From assembly GCA_019352125.1 (NCBI GenBank), contig JABBNV010000086.1, forward strand, positions 1-8,000: a stretch of DNA of 8,000 bases, written 5' to 3'. Below are positions 1-5,014 of this stretch, in pieces. Source of the stretch: Acidobacteriota bacterium. Lineage in GTDB: Bacteria; Actinomycetota; Actinomycetes; Actinomycetales; Micrococcaceae. Positions within the stretch are counted from its first letter, which is position 1. Each line of letters starts with the position of its first letter. A program made the translations under genes and the position numbers. The notes below the pieces were generated by a model. It saw only the letters and a program-made list of their open reading frames with translations. It did not search any database and was not told the origin of the DNA.

Positions 1-1137
1 GGTTCTGGCTCGATCTGGATCATAGGGAAGGCCGGGAACTGCCGAATTGAAGGCACTGAGCTTGGCCGGGATAAATTGCGCCGTTTGGCCGGTGCCTTCG
101 ATGAAGAACTTCCGGATTAACGCATCCTTGTTCAACGCCATGGCTACGGCCTGGCGCACTTTCAGATCCGCCATGACGGGAACCGACTGATTGATACCCA
201 CGTACATGACGGAGAAGGGATCCCGTTGCAGAATTTGCATCCCGTTCTTCACCAGTGGGTCAAAATTGCCCGCAGTCACCAGGTCATAGCCGTCAATCTT
301 GCCGCTCATCAAGGCGGCCTGACGAACGTCCGCATTGCCGTAGGGGATGAAGTTGATGATCTTGATATCGCCCTTATCGCCCCAATAGTTTGGGTTGGCA
401 GTCAGCGTGACTTTTCCGTCAACGGCGCTACTGAATTCGTAGGGTCCGGTACCCACCGGGTGCTCAGCGTAGGCCGAGACACTATTGCCGGACATCTTCT
501 TGTCCAGCACATCCGCGTTTTGTGCCTTGAGCGCTGTGGGGGAAGAGATGGCAAATCCTGGCTGAGTCATTGCCTGAAGGAAGTCGGTAATACGCGTATT
601 CAGCGTGATGGTGACTTTGTTGGTCCCCTGGGTGGTACAGCTCTTGTAACTTGAGTTTGCTGCGTCATCGGAAAACGTCCGGAAAAGCTGTTTGAACGCT
701 ACGGCGGAGGGATCCGGCCTGGCAGACGCGGGCAGATGGAACCAGCGCTCGAAATTAGTGCACACCGCAGCGGCGTTAAAATCGGTTCCGTCCTGGAACT
801 TGACCTTGTCGCGCAACGTGAAGACATACGCGAGGCCATCCTGCTCCTGGGTCCAGCTGGTGGCCAAGGACGGTGCTGGCGCGCCAGTGTTGGGATCCAC
901 GGTCACCAATCCCTCAAGGATCTGGCGAGTGACTCGATACGACTCTGAGTCGGACACGAGAGCCGGGTCCAATCCACGGGGAGGGCTGCCAGTTCCAAAA
1001 TTGAAAACTGCAGAGGCCGGATCAGCGCTGGACGATGACGGCGTGGGGCTGGGTTGGGCTGTGCACGCTGCGAGGGCCATGACCATGAGTGAGGCAACTA
1101 ACCGAGCGACGAAGCTCTTAGGCCCTCGTTGAAGCAC
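1..1137 (-). CDS. ABC transporter substrate-binding lipoprotein, SBP_bac_5 family (3' end outside window)
   Basis: Partial gene, 379 codons visible, C-terminal part missing beyond the left edge. It should be the extracytoplasmic, membrane-anchored receptor of a peptide/nickel-type ABC importer. Reading from GTG at 1137, residues 1-25 form a lipoprotein signal: basic N-region (QRGPKSFVAR), hydrophobic stretch (LVASLMVMA) and lipobox L22-A-A-C25. A Ser/Pro-rich linker follows, then the family hallmarks: GLDPALVSD, ILEGLVTVDP, a VFTLRDKVKFQDG segment, GTGPY, NPNYWG and VRQAVAMALNKDALI. Two cysteines (AAVCTNF and YKSCTT) could form a disulfide. The frame is open throughout. An in-frame GTG at 1146 (three residues longer) is an equally possible start; an in-frame TGA lies just upstream of it and no strong Shine-Dalgarno sequence decides between them. 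No permease or ATPase gene is in the window, so the substrate cannot be told. Family call is secure. Confidence 0.9.
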   Translation of the reverse strand, partial: MLQRGPKSFVARLVASLMVMALAACTAQPSPTPSSSSADPASAVFNFGTGSPPRGLDPALVSDSESYRVTRQILEGLVTVDPNTGAPAPSLATSWTQEQDGLAYVFTLRDKVKFQDGTDFNAAAVCTNFERWFHLPASARPDPSAVAFKQLFRTFSDDAANSSYKSCTTQGTNKVTITLNTRITDFLQAMTQPGFAISSPTALKAQNADVLDKKMSGNSVSAYAEHPVGTGPYEFSSAVDGKVTLTANPNYWGDKGDIKIINFIPYGNADVRQAALMSGKIDGYDLVTAGNFDPLVKNGMQILQRDPFSVMYVGINQSVPVMADLKVRQAVAMALNKDALIRKFFIEGTGQTAQFIPAKLSAFNSAVPGLPYDPDRART

Positions 1138-1207
1138 GGTGGACACCCATCTCTTGATTCACTGCAAACTACCAAAGTCAGCGTGGGTTGAACCATCGCC
1201 GTACATG

Positions 1208-1289
1208 TGCGCGAGGCGGGACTTGAACCCGCACACCCGAAGGTACAGGAACCTAAATCCTGCGTGTCTGCCAATTTCACCACTCGCGC
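1208..1289 (-). tRNA. tRNA-Leu, anticodon UAG
   Basis: On the minus strand the RNA begins GCGCGAG and ends CTCGCGC plus discriminator A, a perfect 7-bp acceptor stem. It has a 3-bp D stem (GTG/CAC) and an anticodon stem CAGGA/TCCTG around the loop TTTAGGT, giving anticodon TAG. A variable arm ACC-TTCG-GGT of class II type follows, then a T arm GCGGG/CCCGC with loop TTCAAGT. The long variable arm agrees with leucine. CCA is not encoded. It reads CUN leucine codons. It sits between bcp (60 bases upstream) and the ABC lipoprotein gene, all on the same strand. Confidence 0.96.
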
Positions 1290-1319
1290 GCGGCCTGCCT
1301 TGTGAGAAGGCCAGCCATC

Positions 1320-1348
1320 ATCATACCTGTGCGGACCTGTGAAAAAAG
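1320..1348 (-). promoter_or_regulatory. candidate promoter of tRNA-Leu
   Basis: On the minus strand TATGAT (1325-1320) matches the -10 consensus in five of six positions and lies about 31 bases before the mature tRNA 5' end. Seventeen bases further upstream is only CTTTTT, a poor -35 that overlaps a run of six T just after the bcp stop codon. The same T run could instead help end bcp transcription, but no good stem precedes it. Hand-derived and tentative. Confidence 0.35.
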
Positions 1349-1816
1349 TTAGGCCAGGCCAAGGTCCTTGCGCAGCTTGGCCACGTGTCCCTTGGCTCGC
1401 ACGTTATATTGCGCTAGTTCAATCCTCCCCGTGGCATCGATGACAAAGGTGGAGCGAATCAGCCCTTGGTAAGTTCTGCCGTAATTTTTCTTTTCACCCC
1501 ATGCCCCGTAGGCGTCTGCTACTTCGTGGTCTGCATCGGCCAGTAATGAAAAATTCAGTTGCTCGTGTGCGCTGAATTCCGCCAACTTTGCCACCGGGTC
1601 CGGGGAGATGCCCAGAACCTGGAAGTCAGCGGCACCGAAAACGGCCATGCTGTCGCGAAAATCGCATGCCTGGGCTGTACAGGCTGGCGTGCTGGCTGCG
1701 GGATAGAAATACGCGATCACCCGCCGACCCTTGAATTCATGAAGACTCACGGGCTTTCCCTCTGCGTCGTTCAAGGTAAAGGCCGGCGCAAGATCTGAAG
1801 GTGCCAGGTGAACCAT
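1349..1816 (-). CDS. bcp: thioredoxin-dependent peroxiredoxin, BCP/PrxQ type
   Basis: A 155-residue cytosolic thiol peroxidase that reduces H2O2 and organic hydroperoxides with electrons from thioredoxin. The AhpC/TSA thioredoxin fold is complete: DLAPAFTLND at 8-17, then the active-site block YFYPAASTPACTAQACDFRD. This has the P-x3-T-x2-C signature with peroxidatic Cys46 and, five residues later, Cys51, the resolving position of atypical two-Cys BCP proteins. The distal part has VLGISPD and RSTFVID with the conserved Arg. The frame stays open upstream to 1981, but ATG 1816 is preferred because the family homology starts there, the length is typical, and AGGA stands five bases before it. The gene diverges from a MarR-type regulator with 113 bases between the starts, so that regulator may control it (inference). 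Family call is very secure. Confidence 0.93.
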   Translation of the reverse strand: MVHLAPSDLAPAFTLNDAEGKPVSLHEFKGRRVIAYFYPAASTPACTAQACDFRDSMAVFGAADFQVLGISPDPVAKLAEFSAHEQLNFSLLADADHEVADAYGAWGEKKNYGRTYQGLIRSTFVIDATGRIELAQYNVRAKGHVAKLRKDLGLA

Positions 1817-1877
1817 GAAATTCCTGTCCTTAGGGGGATGGGTGATGACTATCAGCCTATCTGGCCCTGGCGCTTCT

Positions 1878-1893
1878 TGGTCTCCGGTGACCA
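1878..1893. promoter_or_regulatory. candidate operator dyad between bcp and the marR-type gene
   Basis: TGGTCTCCGGTGACCA is a 16-bp inverted repeat in which seven of eight base pairs are symmetric (only T1883/T1888 break it). It lies in the 113-bp divergent region, about 25 bp upstream of the TATAAT of the regulator gene. A second, perfect 8-bp palindrome CTCCGGAG follows at 1897-1904 and repeats the CTCCGG half. MarR-family dimers typically bind 16-20 bp dyads near their own promoter, so autoregulation and control of bcp are plausible. The binding itself is inference. Confidence 0.45.
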
Positions 1894-1917
1894 TCGCTCC
1901 GGAGCCAGAAGCGGCGA

Positions 1918-1923
1918 TATAAT
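1918..1923 (+). promoter_or_regulatory. -10 box of a probable leaderless promoter
   Basis: A perfect TATAAT is followed by six bases (CTGAAG) and then the ATG of the MarR-type gene. The seventh base after the box, the usual transcription start, is the A of that ATG, so the mRNA would have no 5' leader. There is no recognisable -35 at 17-18 bp spacing and no strong Shine-Dalgarno sequence. Leaderless mRNAs with a -10 at this distance are common in Actinobacteria. Confidence 0.65.
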
Positions 1924-1929
1924 CTGAAG

Positions 1930-2418
1930 ATGCCTGAACTCGAAGAGTGGCCAACGCCTCGTTTACTCTCCACCGCCGCACGGTTGGTGGAACATTCCTG
2001 GAACGAGAAATTGGCAGCCCTTCGGATCACGCATGCAGGCATGATTGCGCTGGATGTTCTTGATGTGGAAGGCCCGTTGACGCAGGCAGCCTTGGCCGCA
2101 AAGATCCGTGTTCAGGCGCAAACCATGGGGAAAACTCTCTCCCGTCTCGAACAGTATGGGCACATTCGGCGTGAGCAAAACGTGCGGGATCGGCGGAGCC
2201 ATGTTGTGACGCTGACGGAAGAAGGTCGAGACCTGCTGGAGCATGCGCATGAAATGGAGCGAGAACTGTTCGATTCCAGTGACGTTTCCACAGATCAGTT
2301 GCGTAACAATTTGAAAAACGTCATCCGGTCTCTCAGCTCAGCCAAGCTGTTGGCAGCCGGCGGTCCGTTGGGCCTTGTAGTGCAGTCCCCTGTGCTTGGC
2401 GAAAGTGATTCAGCCTAA
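1930..2418 (+). CDS. MarR-family winged-helix transcriptional regulator
   Basis: A 162-residue dimeric DNA-binding regulator. The winged helix-turn-helix covers about residues 45-103: GPLTQAALAAKI, then the recognition helix region around QAQTMGKTLSRLEQ, then the wing with GHIRREQNVRDRRSHVVTLT, including the D-R-R triplet typical of MarR. An EEGRDLLEHA helix and a C-terminal helix (about 118-140) would complete the dimer interface. The last 20 residues (Gly/Pro/Val-rich) look like a loose tail. There is no cysteine at all, so it cannot sense oxidants by the cysteine chemistry of OhrR, although its divergent neighbour is a peroxiredoxin. The ATG at 1930 fits a leaderless transcript from the TATAAT at 1918. 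Ligand and targets are unknown. Confidence 0.88.
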   Translation: MPELEEWPTPRLLSTAARLVEHSWNEKLAALRITHAGMIALDVLDVEGPLTQAALAAKIRVQAQTMGKTLSRLEQYGHIRREQNVRDRRSHVVTLTEEGRDLLEHAHEMERELFDSSDVSTDQLRNNLKNVIRSLSSAKLLAAGGPLGLVVQSPVLGESDSA

Positions 2419-2453
2419 CTCGCCTCTGGGGACGGACCTTTAAAGTCCTGCTT

Positions 2454-2478
2454 AAGACCACTGTTGAGATGGTTTTTT
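2454..2478 (+). terminator. possible weak intrinsic terminator after the marR-type gene
   Basis: AAGACCA (2454-2460) can pair with TGGTTTT (2470-2476), seven pairs with one G-U, around a 9-base loop. The run of six T (2473-2478) is partly inside the stem. It is 36 bases after the stop codon on the right strand, but A/T-rich pairs make it weak. Between here and 2569 I see no gene. Confidence 0.35.
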
Positions 2479-2569
2479 GGCTCGAATTGATTTGCAGCCA
2501 TTGCACTGTTGAGTGCCAATAACCCTGAATGTGCGTCGGGGATAGTCAGCACATGTGAGGAAACAGCAA

Positions 2570-2600
2570 GAGGGCCCCCACCGAATCAGTGAAGGCCCTC
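2570..2600 (-). terminator. intrinsic terminator of tRNA-Lys
   Basis: On the minus strand GAGGGCCTTCAC (2600-2589) pairs with GTGGGGGCCCTC (2581-2570), a 12-bp stem with two G-U pairs and a 7-base loop. It is followed by the loosely T-rich TTGCTGTTTCC. It starts 11 bases after the tRNA-Lys 3' end and is correctly oriented to end that transcript. The tail is imperfect, but the stem is strong. Confidence 0.7.
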
Positions 2601-2610
2601 CCGTGATGAG

Positions 2611-2683
2611 TGCACCCCTCGGGACTTGAACCCGAAACCCATTGATTAAGAGTCAATTGCTCTGCCAATTGAGCTAGAGGTGC
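2611..2683 (-). tRNA. tRNA-Lys, anticodon CUU
   Basis: The minus-strand RNA begins GCACCTC and ends GGGGTGC plus discriminator A, a 7-bp acceptor stem with one G-U pair. D stem GCTC/GAGC, anticodon stem ATTGA/TCAAT with loop CTCTTAA (anticodon CTT), and T arm TCGGG/CCCGA with loop TTCAAGT are all complete. Total 73 nt, CCA not encoded. It reads AAG, the dominant Lys codon in such genomes. It stands alone between convergent marR and divergent ilvD; I could not pick a convincing promoter for it. Confidence 0.96.
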
Positions 2684-2739
2684 ATCTTTTTCGCTGCAAC
2701 ATCCGACCCGGTCAAAACCGTCCGTGCATCTCGCAACGA

Positions 2740-2755
2740 CATGTAACTCTACATG
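2740..2755. promoter_or_regulatory. perfect inverted repeat upstream of ilvD and tRNA-Lys
   Basis: CATGTAACTCTACATG has perfect 6-bp arms around a 4-base centre. It lies in the divergent region between tRNA-Lys (starts 2683, leftward) and ilvD (starts 2926, rightward). It could be an operator for either transcript. On the plus strand it is followed by GTTTT, but the stem is too weak to call a terminator. Function unknown. Confidence 0.4.
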
Positions 2756-2789
2756 GTTTTGGGACAAGTGAGAAATCCAAAGGTGGCAC

Positions 2790-2810
2790 TATGGCGGACG
2801 CCATATTTTT
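2790..2810 (+). promoter_or_regulatory. palindrome followed by five T upstream of ilvD
   Basis: TATGGCGGACGCCATA (2790-2805) is symmetric except for the two central bases. As RNA it gives a 6-bp stem with a GGAC tetraloop, directly followed by TTTTT. It may be a small terminator guarding ilvD from upstream transcription, part of an ilvD leader, or a protein-binding dyad. Its centre lies 50 bp from that of the dyad at 2740-2755. Role is not decided by the sequence. Confidence 0.35.
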
Positions 2811-2887
2811 CTTGAGGATGTGTGCACTGTTGATGGCTCGTGAACTCGTAAAGTCGCTCGCGTGGACGCGTAATGCGGCGGAGTCAG

Positions 2888-2916
2888 TTGGCTCCAACGT
2901 ATGGACCGGTCATAAG
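2888..2916 (+). promoter_or_regulatory. candidate ilvD promoter
   Basis: TTGGCT (2888-2893) and CATAAG (2911-2916) are 17 bp apart, each matching four of six consensus bases. The predicted transcription start, about 2923, would leave only a few bases before the ilvD ATG at 2926. With the overlapping TAAGAT (2913-2918) as -10 the start would fall at about 2925-2926, which is leaderless. Hand-picked and unproven. Confidence 0.4.
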
Positions 2917-2925
2917 ATCGGGAGT

Positions 2926-4686
2926 ATGAGCGTGGACACATCTTCAACGGCCAATAGCACTTCAACGTCCGAGTCTGAGGGAAGCGCCGCTACGGCCACC
3001 CCGGACATTAAGCCCCGTAGTCGCATAGTGACGGATGGCATTGCTGCCGCACCCGCCCGCGGCATGTTCCGTGCCTTAGGTATGGGCGACGACGATTTCG
3101 CCAAGCCGCAGATTGGTGTGGCTAGTTCTTGGAACGAAATTACGCCGTGCAATCTGTCTCTTAACAGGCTGGCTCAGGGCGCCAAAGAAGGTGTTCATGC
3201 TGGCGGCGGGTACCCGATGCAATTCGGCACCATCTCTGTTTCCGATGGAATTTCCATGGGTCACGAGGGCATGCACTTTTCCCTGGTGTCCCGTGAGGTA
3301 ATTGCCGACTCTGTTGAGACAGTGATGGAGGCAGAGCGGATTGACGGTTCTGTGCTGTTGGCAGGGTGTGACAAGTCCCTCCCGGGCATGCTGATGGCAG
3401 CTGCTCGGCTCAACCTAGCCTCCGTGTTCCTGTACGCCGGCACCATCATGCCGGGCTTCGCCAAGATGGAAGATGGCACCGAAAAAGAAGTCACCCTGAT
3501 CGATGCTTTCGAAGCGGTGGGTGCCTGTGCCGCTGGCAAGATGAGCATGAAGGATCTGGACAGTATTGAGCGCGCTATCTGCCCCGGTGAGGGTGCGTGT
3601 GGCGGTATGTATACAGCAAATACGATGGCCTGCATCGGTGAAGCACTCGGCATGTCCCTGCCGGGCTCCGCTGCCCCGCCAAGCGCTGACCGCCGACGTG
3701 ACATGTTTGCCCGCCAGTCAGGCGAGGCCGTAGTGAATCTCTTGCGTTTGGGGATCACCTCACGAGACATCATGACCAAGAAGGCCTTCGAAAACGCGAT
3801 CGCAGTGACCATGGCGTTCGGTGGATCCACCAACGCTGTCCTGCACCTTCTGGCGATTGCTCGCGAGGCCGAGGTTGACCTGACCCTGGATGACTTCACC
3901 CGCATTGGGGATAAGATCCCGCACCTCGGTGACCTCAAGCCGTTTGGCCGCTACGTCATGTTTGATGTGGACAAGGTGGGCGGTGTTCCCGTGATCATGA
4001 AGGCGCTGCTGGATGCAGGTCTGCTACACGGTGACGCATTGACGGTGACCGGCAAGACCGTGGCAGAAAACCTGGCTGCCATCAACCCGCCGGATCTGGA
4101 TGGCAAGATCCTCCGCGCACTGGACAACCCGCTGCACAAGACCGGCGGCATCACCATCCTGCACGGCTCACTGGCTCCCGAGGGTGCCGTAGTGAAGAGT
4201 GCAGGCTTTGATGCTGACGTCTTTGAAGGCCCGGCTCGCGTCTTTGAGCGGGAGCAGGGCGCCTTGGCCGCACTGAAGGCCGGCGAGATTAAGGCGGGCG
4301 ACGTCGTCGTTATCCGTTACGAGGGCCCGAAGGGTGGGCCAGGGATGCGTGAAATGTTGGCTATCACCGGTGCGATTAAGGGTGCCGGACTGGGCAAGGA
4401 CGTGTTGCTGTTGACCGATGGCCGATTCTCGGGTGGGACCACGGGTCTGTGTATCGGGCACGTGGCACCGGAAGCTGTGGACGCTGGTCCCATTGCCTTC
4501 GTGAAGGATGGGGATAAGATCCGCGTAGACATTGCCGCGAAGACCTTCGACCTGTTGGTGGACGGGTCTGAACTTGAGGCGCGCAAGGTTGGCTGGGAGC
4601 CGTTGCCTGCCACGTATACCAAGGGCGTGCTGGCTAAGTACGCGAAGTTGGTCCACAGTGCCAGCATGGGCGCTTACACCGGCTAG
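2926..4686 (+). CDS. ilvD: dihydroxy-acid dehydratase
   Basis: A 586-residue cytosolic Fe-S enzyme dehydrating 2,3-dihydroxy-isovalerate and 2,3-dihydroxy-3-methylvalerate to the keto acids that precede valine, leucine and isoleucine. IlvD/EDD family signatures are complete: WNEITPCN (Cys75), GCDKSLPG (Cys148 with the Asp-Lys metal-site pair) and CPGEGACGGMYTANTM (Cys225), the three expected cluster ligands. DGRFSGGTTG contains the catalytic Ser502. The conserved part begins near PDIKPRSR at residue 27; before it is a Ser/Thr-rich low-complexity segment. The frame is open back to 2680, but that stretch does not resemble the family. ATG 2926 is chosen, though GGGAG sits only one base before it. 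GTG 2932, with GGGAG seven bases before it, is a real alternative. It precedes ilvBNC but is separated by a hairpin, a promoter and an attenuator, so it is probably its own transcript. Confidence 0.95.
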   Translation: MSVDTSSTANSTSTSESEGSAATATPDIKPRSRIVTDGIAAAPARGMFRALGMGDDDFAKPQIGVASSWNEITPCNLSLNRLAQGAKEGVHAGGGYPMQFGTISVSDGISMGHEGMHFSLVSREVIADSVETVMEAERIDGSVLLAGCDKSLPGMLMAAARLNLASVFLYAGTIMPGFAKMEDGTEKEVTLIDAFEAVGACAAGKMSMKDLDSIERAICPGEGACGGMYTANTMACIGEALGMSLPGSAAPPSADRRRDMFARQSGEAVVNLLRLGITSRDIMTKKAFENAIAVTMAFGGSTNAVLHLLAIAREAEVDLTLDDFTRIGDKIPHLGDLKPFGRYVMFDVDKVGGVPVIMKALLDAGLLHGDALTVTGKTVAENLAAINPPDLDGKILRALDNPLHKTGGITILHGSLAPEGAVVKSAGFDADVFEGPARVFEREQGALAALKAGEIKAGDVVVIRYEGPKGGPGMREMLAITGAIKGAGLGKDVLLLTDGRFSGGTTGLCIGHVAPEAVDAGPIAFVKDGDKIRVDIAAKTFDLLVDGSELEARKVGWEPLPATYTKGVLAKYAKLVHSASMGAYTG

Positions 4687-4691
4687 CAGTG

Positions 4692-4724
4692 GGACGCGCG
4701 GTCCAATCCTTGGACTGCGCGTCC
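4692..4724 (+). terminator. strong hairpin after ilvD, without a T tail
   Basis: GGACGCGCGGTCCAA (4692-4706) pairs with TTGGACTGCGCGTCC (4710-4724): 15 pairs with one G-U and a 3-base loop TCC. It begins five bases after the ilvD stop codon. The following bases are ACATTGTGAG, not a T run, so it is not a classical intrinsic terminator. It could be a T-less terminator, a 3'-end stabiliser that remains after processing, or, as DNA, a protein site. The hairpin itself is certain; its job is not. Confidence 0.55.
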
Positions 4725-4750
4725 ACATTGTGAGACTAGGGTTGCTTCGG

Positions 4751-4780
4751 TTGACACGTGACTAAAGGTAGGAGAAAACT
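4751..4780 (+). promoter_or_regulatory. candidate promoter of the ilvB leader and ilvBNC
   Basis: A perfect -35 TTGACA at 4751-4756 stands just upstream of the leader peptide. The best-placed -10 is AAAACT (4775-4780, 18-bp spacer), a poor match. It would start transcription near A4787, the first base of the leader ATG. A longer leader carrying AGGAG at 4770-4774 would require an upstream -10 such as TAAAGG (4763), which pairs badly with any -35. Confidence 0.45.
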
Positions 4781-4786
4781 ACAGAT

Positions 4787-4834
4787 ATGCAGCTCGTATC
4801 CGTAGTCTCTCTTACACAGCGCGGGAGACGCTAG
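4787..4834 (+). CDS. ilvB leader peptide, 15 residues
   Basis: ATG to TAG encodes MQLVSVVSLTQRGRR, with five Val/Leu codons (CTC, GTA, GTA, GTC, CTT) among residues 3-9 and no isoleucine. Position, size, branched-chain residues and the intrinsic terminator 52 bases later are what is expected for the control peptide of an attenuated ilvBNC operon, as described in Corynebacterium glutamicum. The ribosome would pause here when charged tRNA-Val or tRNA-Leu is scarce. GTA looks like a minority valine codon in the neighbouring genes, which would sharpen pausing. AGGAG (4770-4774) is 12 bases upstream, farther than ideal; the transcript may instead start at the ATG and be leaderless. Too short for homology evidence, so the call rests on context. 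Confidence 0.75.
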   Translation: MQLVSVVSLTQRGRR

Positions 4835-4886
4835 CCCACCAAGCTATCGTTTCTACGCGGGTAGATCACTGACTACCGCACGCGCT

Positions 4887-4924
4887 AACCCCTCATGGAG
4901 CCTCACCGGCTGAGGGGTTTTTTT
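4887..4924 (+). terminator. intrinsic terminator of the ilvB attenuator
   Basis: AACCCCTCA (4887-4895) pairs perfectly with TGAGGGGTT (4911-4919). Inside, GCC/GGC (4900-4902 with 4908-4910) adds a small inner stem around TCACC. Seven T (4918-4924) follow. It lies 52 bases after the leader peptide stop and 90 bases before ilvB, so it would stop transcription before the structural genes. It could also end ilvD read-through. Confidence 0.9.
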
Positions 4925-4960
4925 ATTCCCACCACCACCGGCGACTAAAACCAGCGTTTA

Positions 4961-4984
4961 CTTTGGAGCGAAGGCTCCGCAAAG
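4961..4984 (+). other. hairpin in the ilvB 5' region after the terminator
   Basis: CTTT-GGAGC (4961-4969) pairs with GCTCC (4974-4978) and AAAG (4981-4984), nine pairs with a 2-base bulge and a GAAG tetraloop. It ends 18 bases before the ilvB Shine-Dalgarno AGGAAG (5003-5008). It is followed by a possible 9-codon mini-ORF (ATG 4989, MKFHTGRVR) whose TGA overlaps the ilvB start as ATGA. A role in ilvB translation or mRNA processing is conceivable, not shown. Confidence 0.4.
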
Positions 4985-5014
4985 ATTCATGAAGTTCCAC
5001 ACAGGAAGAGTCCG

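Larger units (their letters stand above)
4787..4924 (+). promoter_or_regulatory. ilvB transcription attenuator (leader RNA with alternative pairings)
   Basis: Several mutually exclusive helices can be drawn. (A) GUCUCUC 4805-4811 with GGGAGAC 4823-4829, across the control codons. (B) GGUAG 4860-4864 with CUACC 4873-4877, extended by GC/GC past one bulge. (C) The Val codons GUAGUC 4802-4807 with GACUAC 4871-4876. (D) AGCGCG 4818-4823 with CGCGCU 4881-4886. (E) GGGUAG 4859-4864 with CUAACCC 4885-4891, one bulge, which would break the terminator stem. C competes with B, and E competes with both B and the terminator. This fits ribosome-mediated attenuation, but the true antiterminator is not settled by hand folding. 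Confidence 0.7.

Noticed and set aside
226..1132. Plus-strand open frames opposite the ABC lipoprotein gene
   Set aside because: The minus strand is one uninterrupted SBP_bac_5 reading frame with a lipoprotein signal; the opposite frames show no recognisable domains.
1290..1320. Imperfect hairpin GGCCTGCCTT/AAGGCCAGCC between bcp and tRNA-Leu as a bcp terminator
   Set aside because: It has a 2x2 internal mismatch and no T tail in the bcp direction, and it lies within the likely tRNA-Leu 5' leader.
1817..1981. Upstream extension of bcp to 210 residues
   Set aside because: It would run into the divergent marR-type gene, adds residues unrelated to peroxiredoxins, and the internal ATG 1816 has a Shine-Dalgarno sequence and the normal family length.
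2503..2516. GCACT-GTTG-AGTGC dyad as a CIRCE/HrcA site
   Set aside because: CIRCE needs nine bases between the half-sites TTAGCACTC and GAGTGCTAA; here the spacing is four and no chaperone gene is nearby.
2680..2925. In-frame upstream extension of ilvD by 82 codons, with an ATG at 2791 preceded by AGGTGG
   Set aside because: The extension overlaps the tRNA-Lys end, has no resemblance to IlvD N-termini, contains dyads and promoter-like sequence, and would give an unusually long enzyme. The 2791 start cannot be fully excluded.
3261..3938. Long minus-strand open frames inside ilvD and ilvB (also 4168-4728 and 5099-5722)
   Set aside because: They are antisense shadows of highly conserved coding sequence, with compositions typical of antisense frames and no credible domain or start signal.
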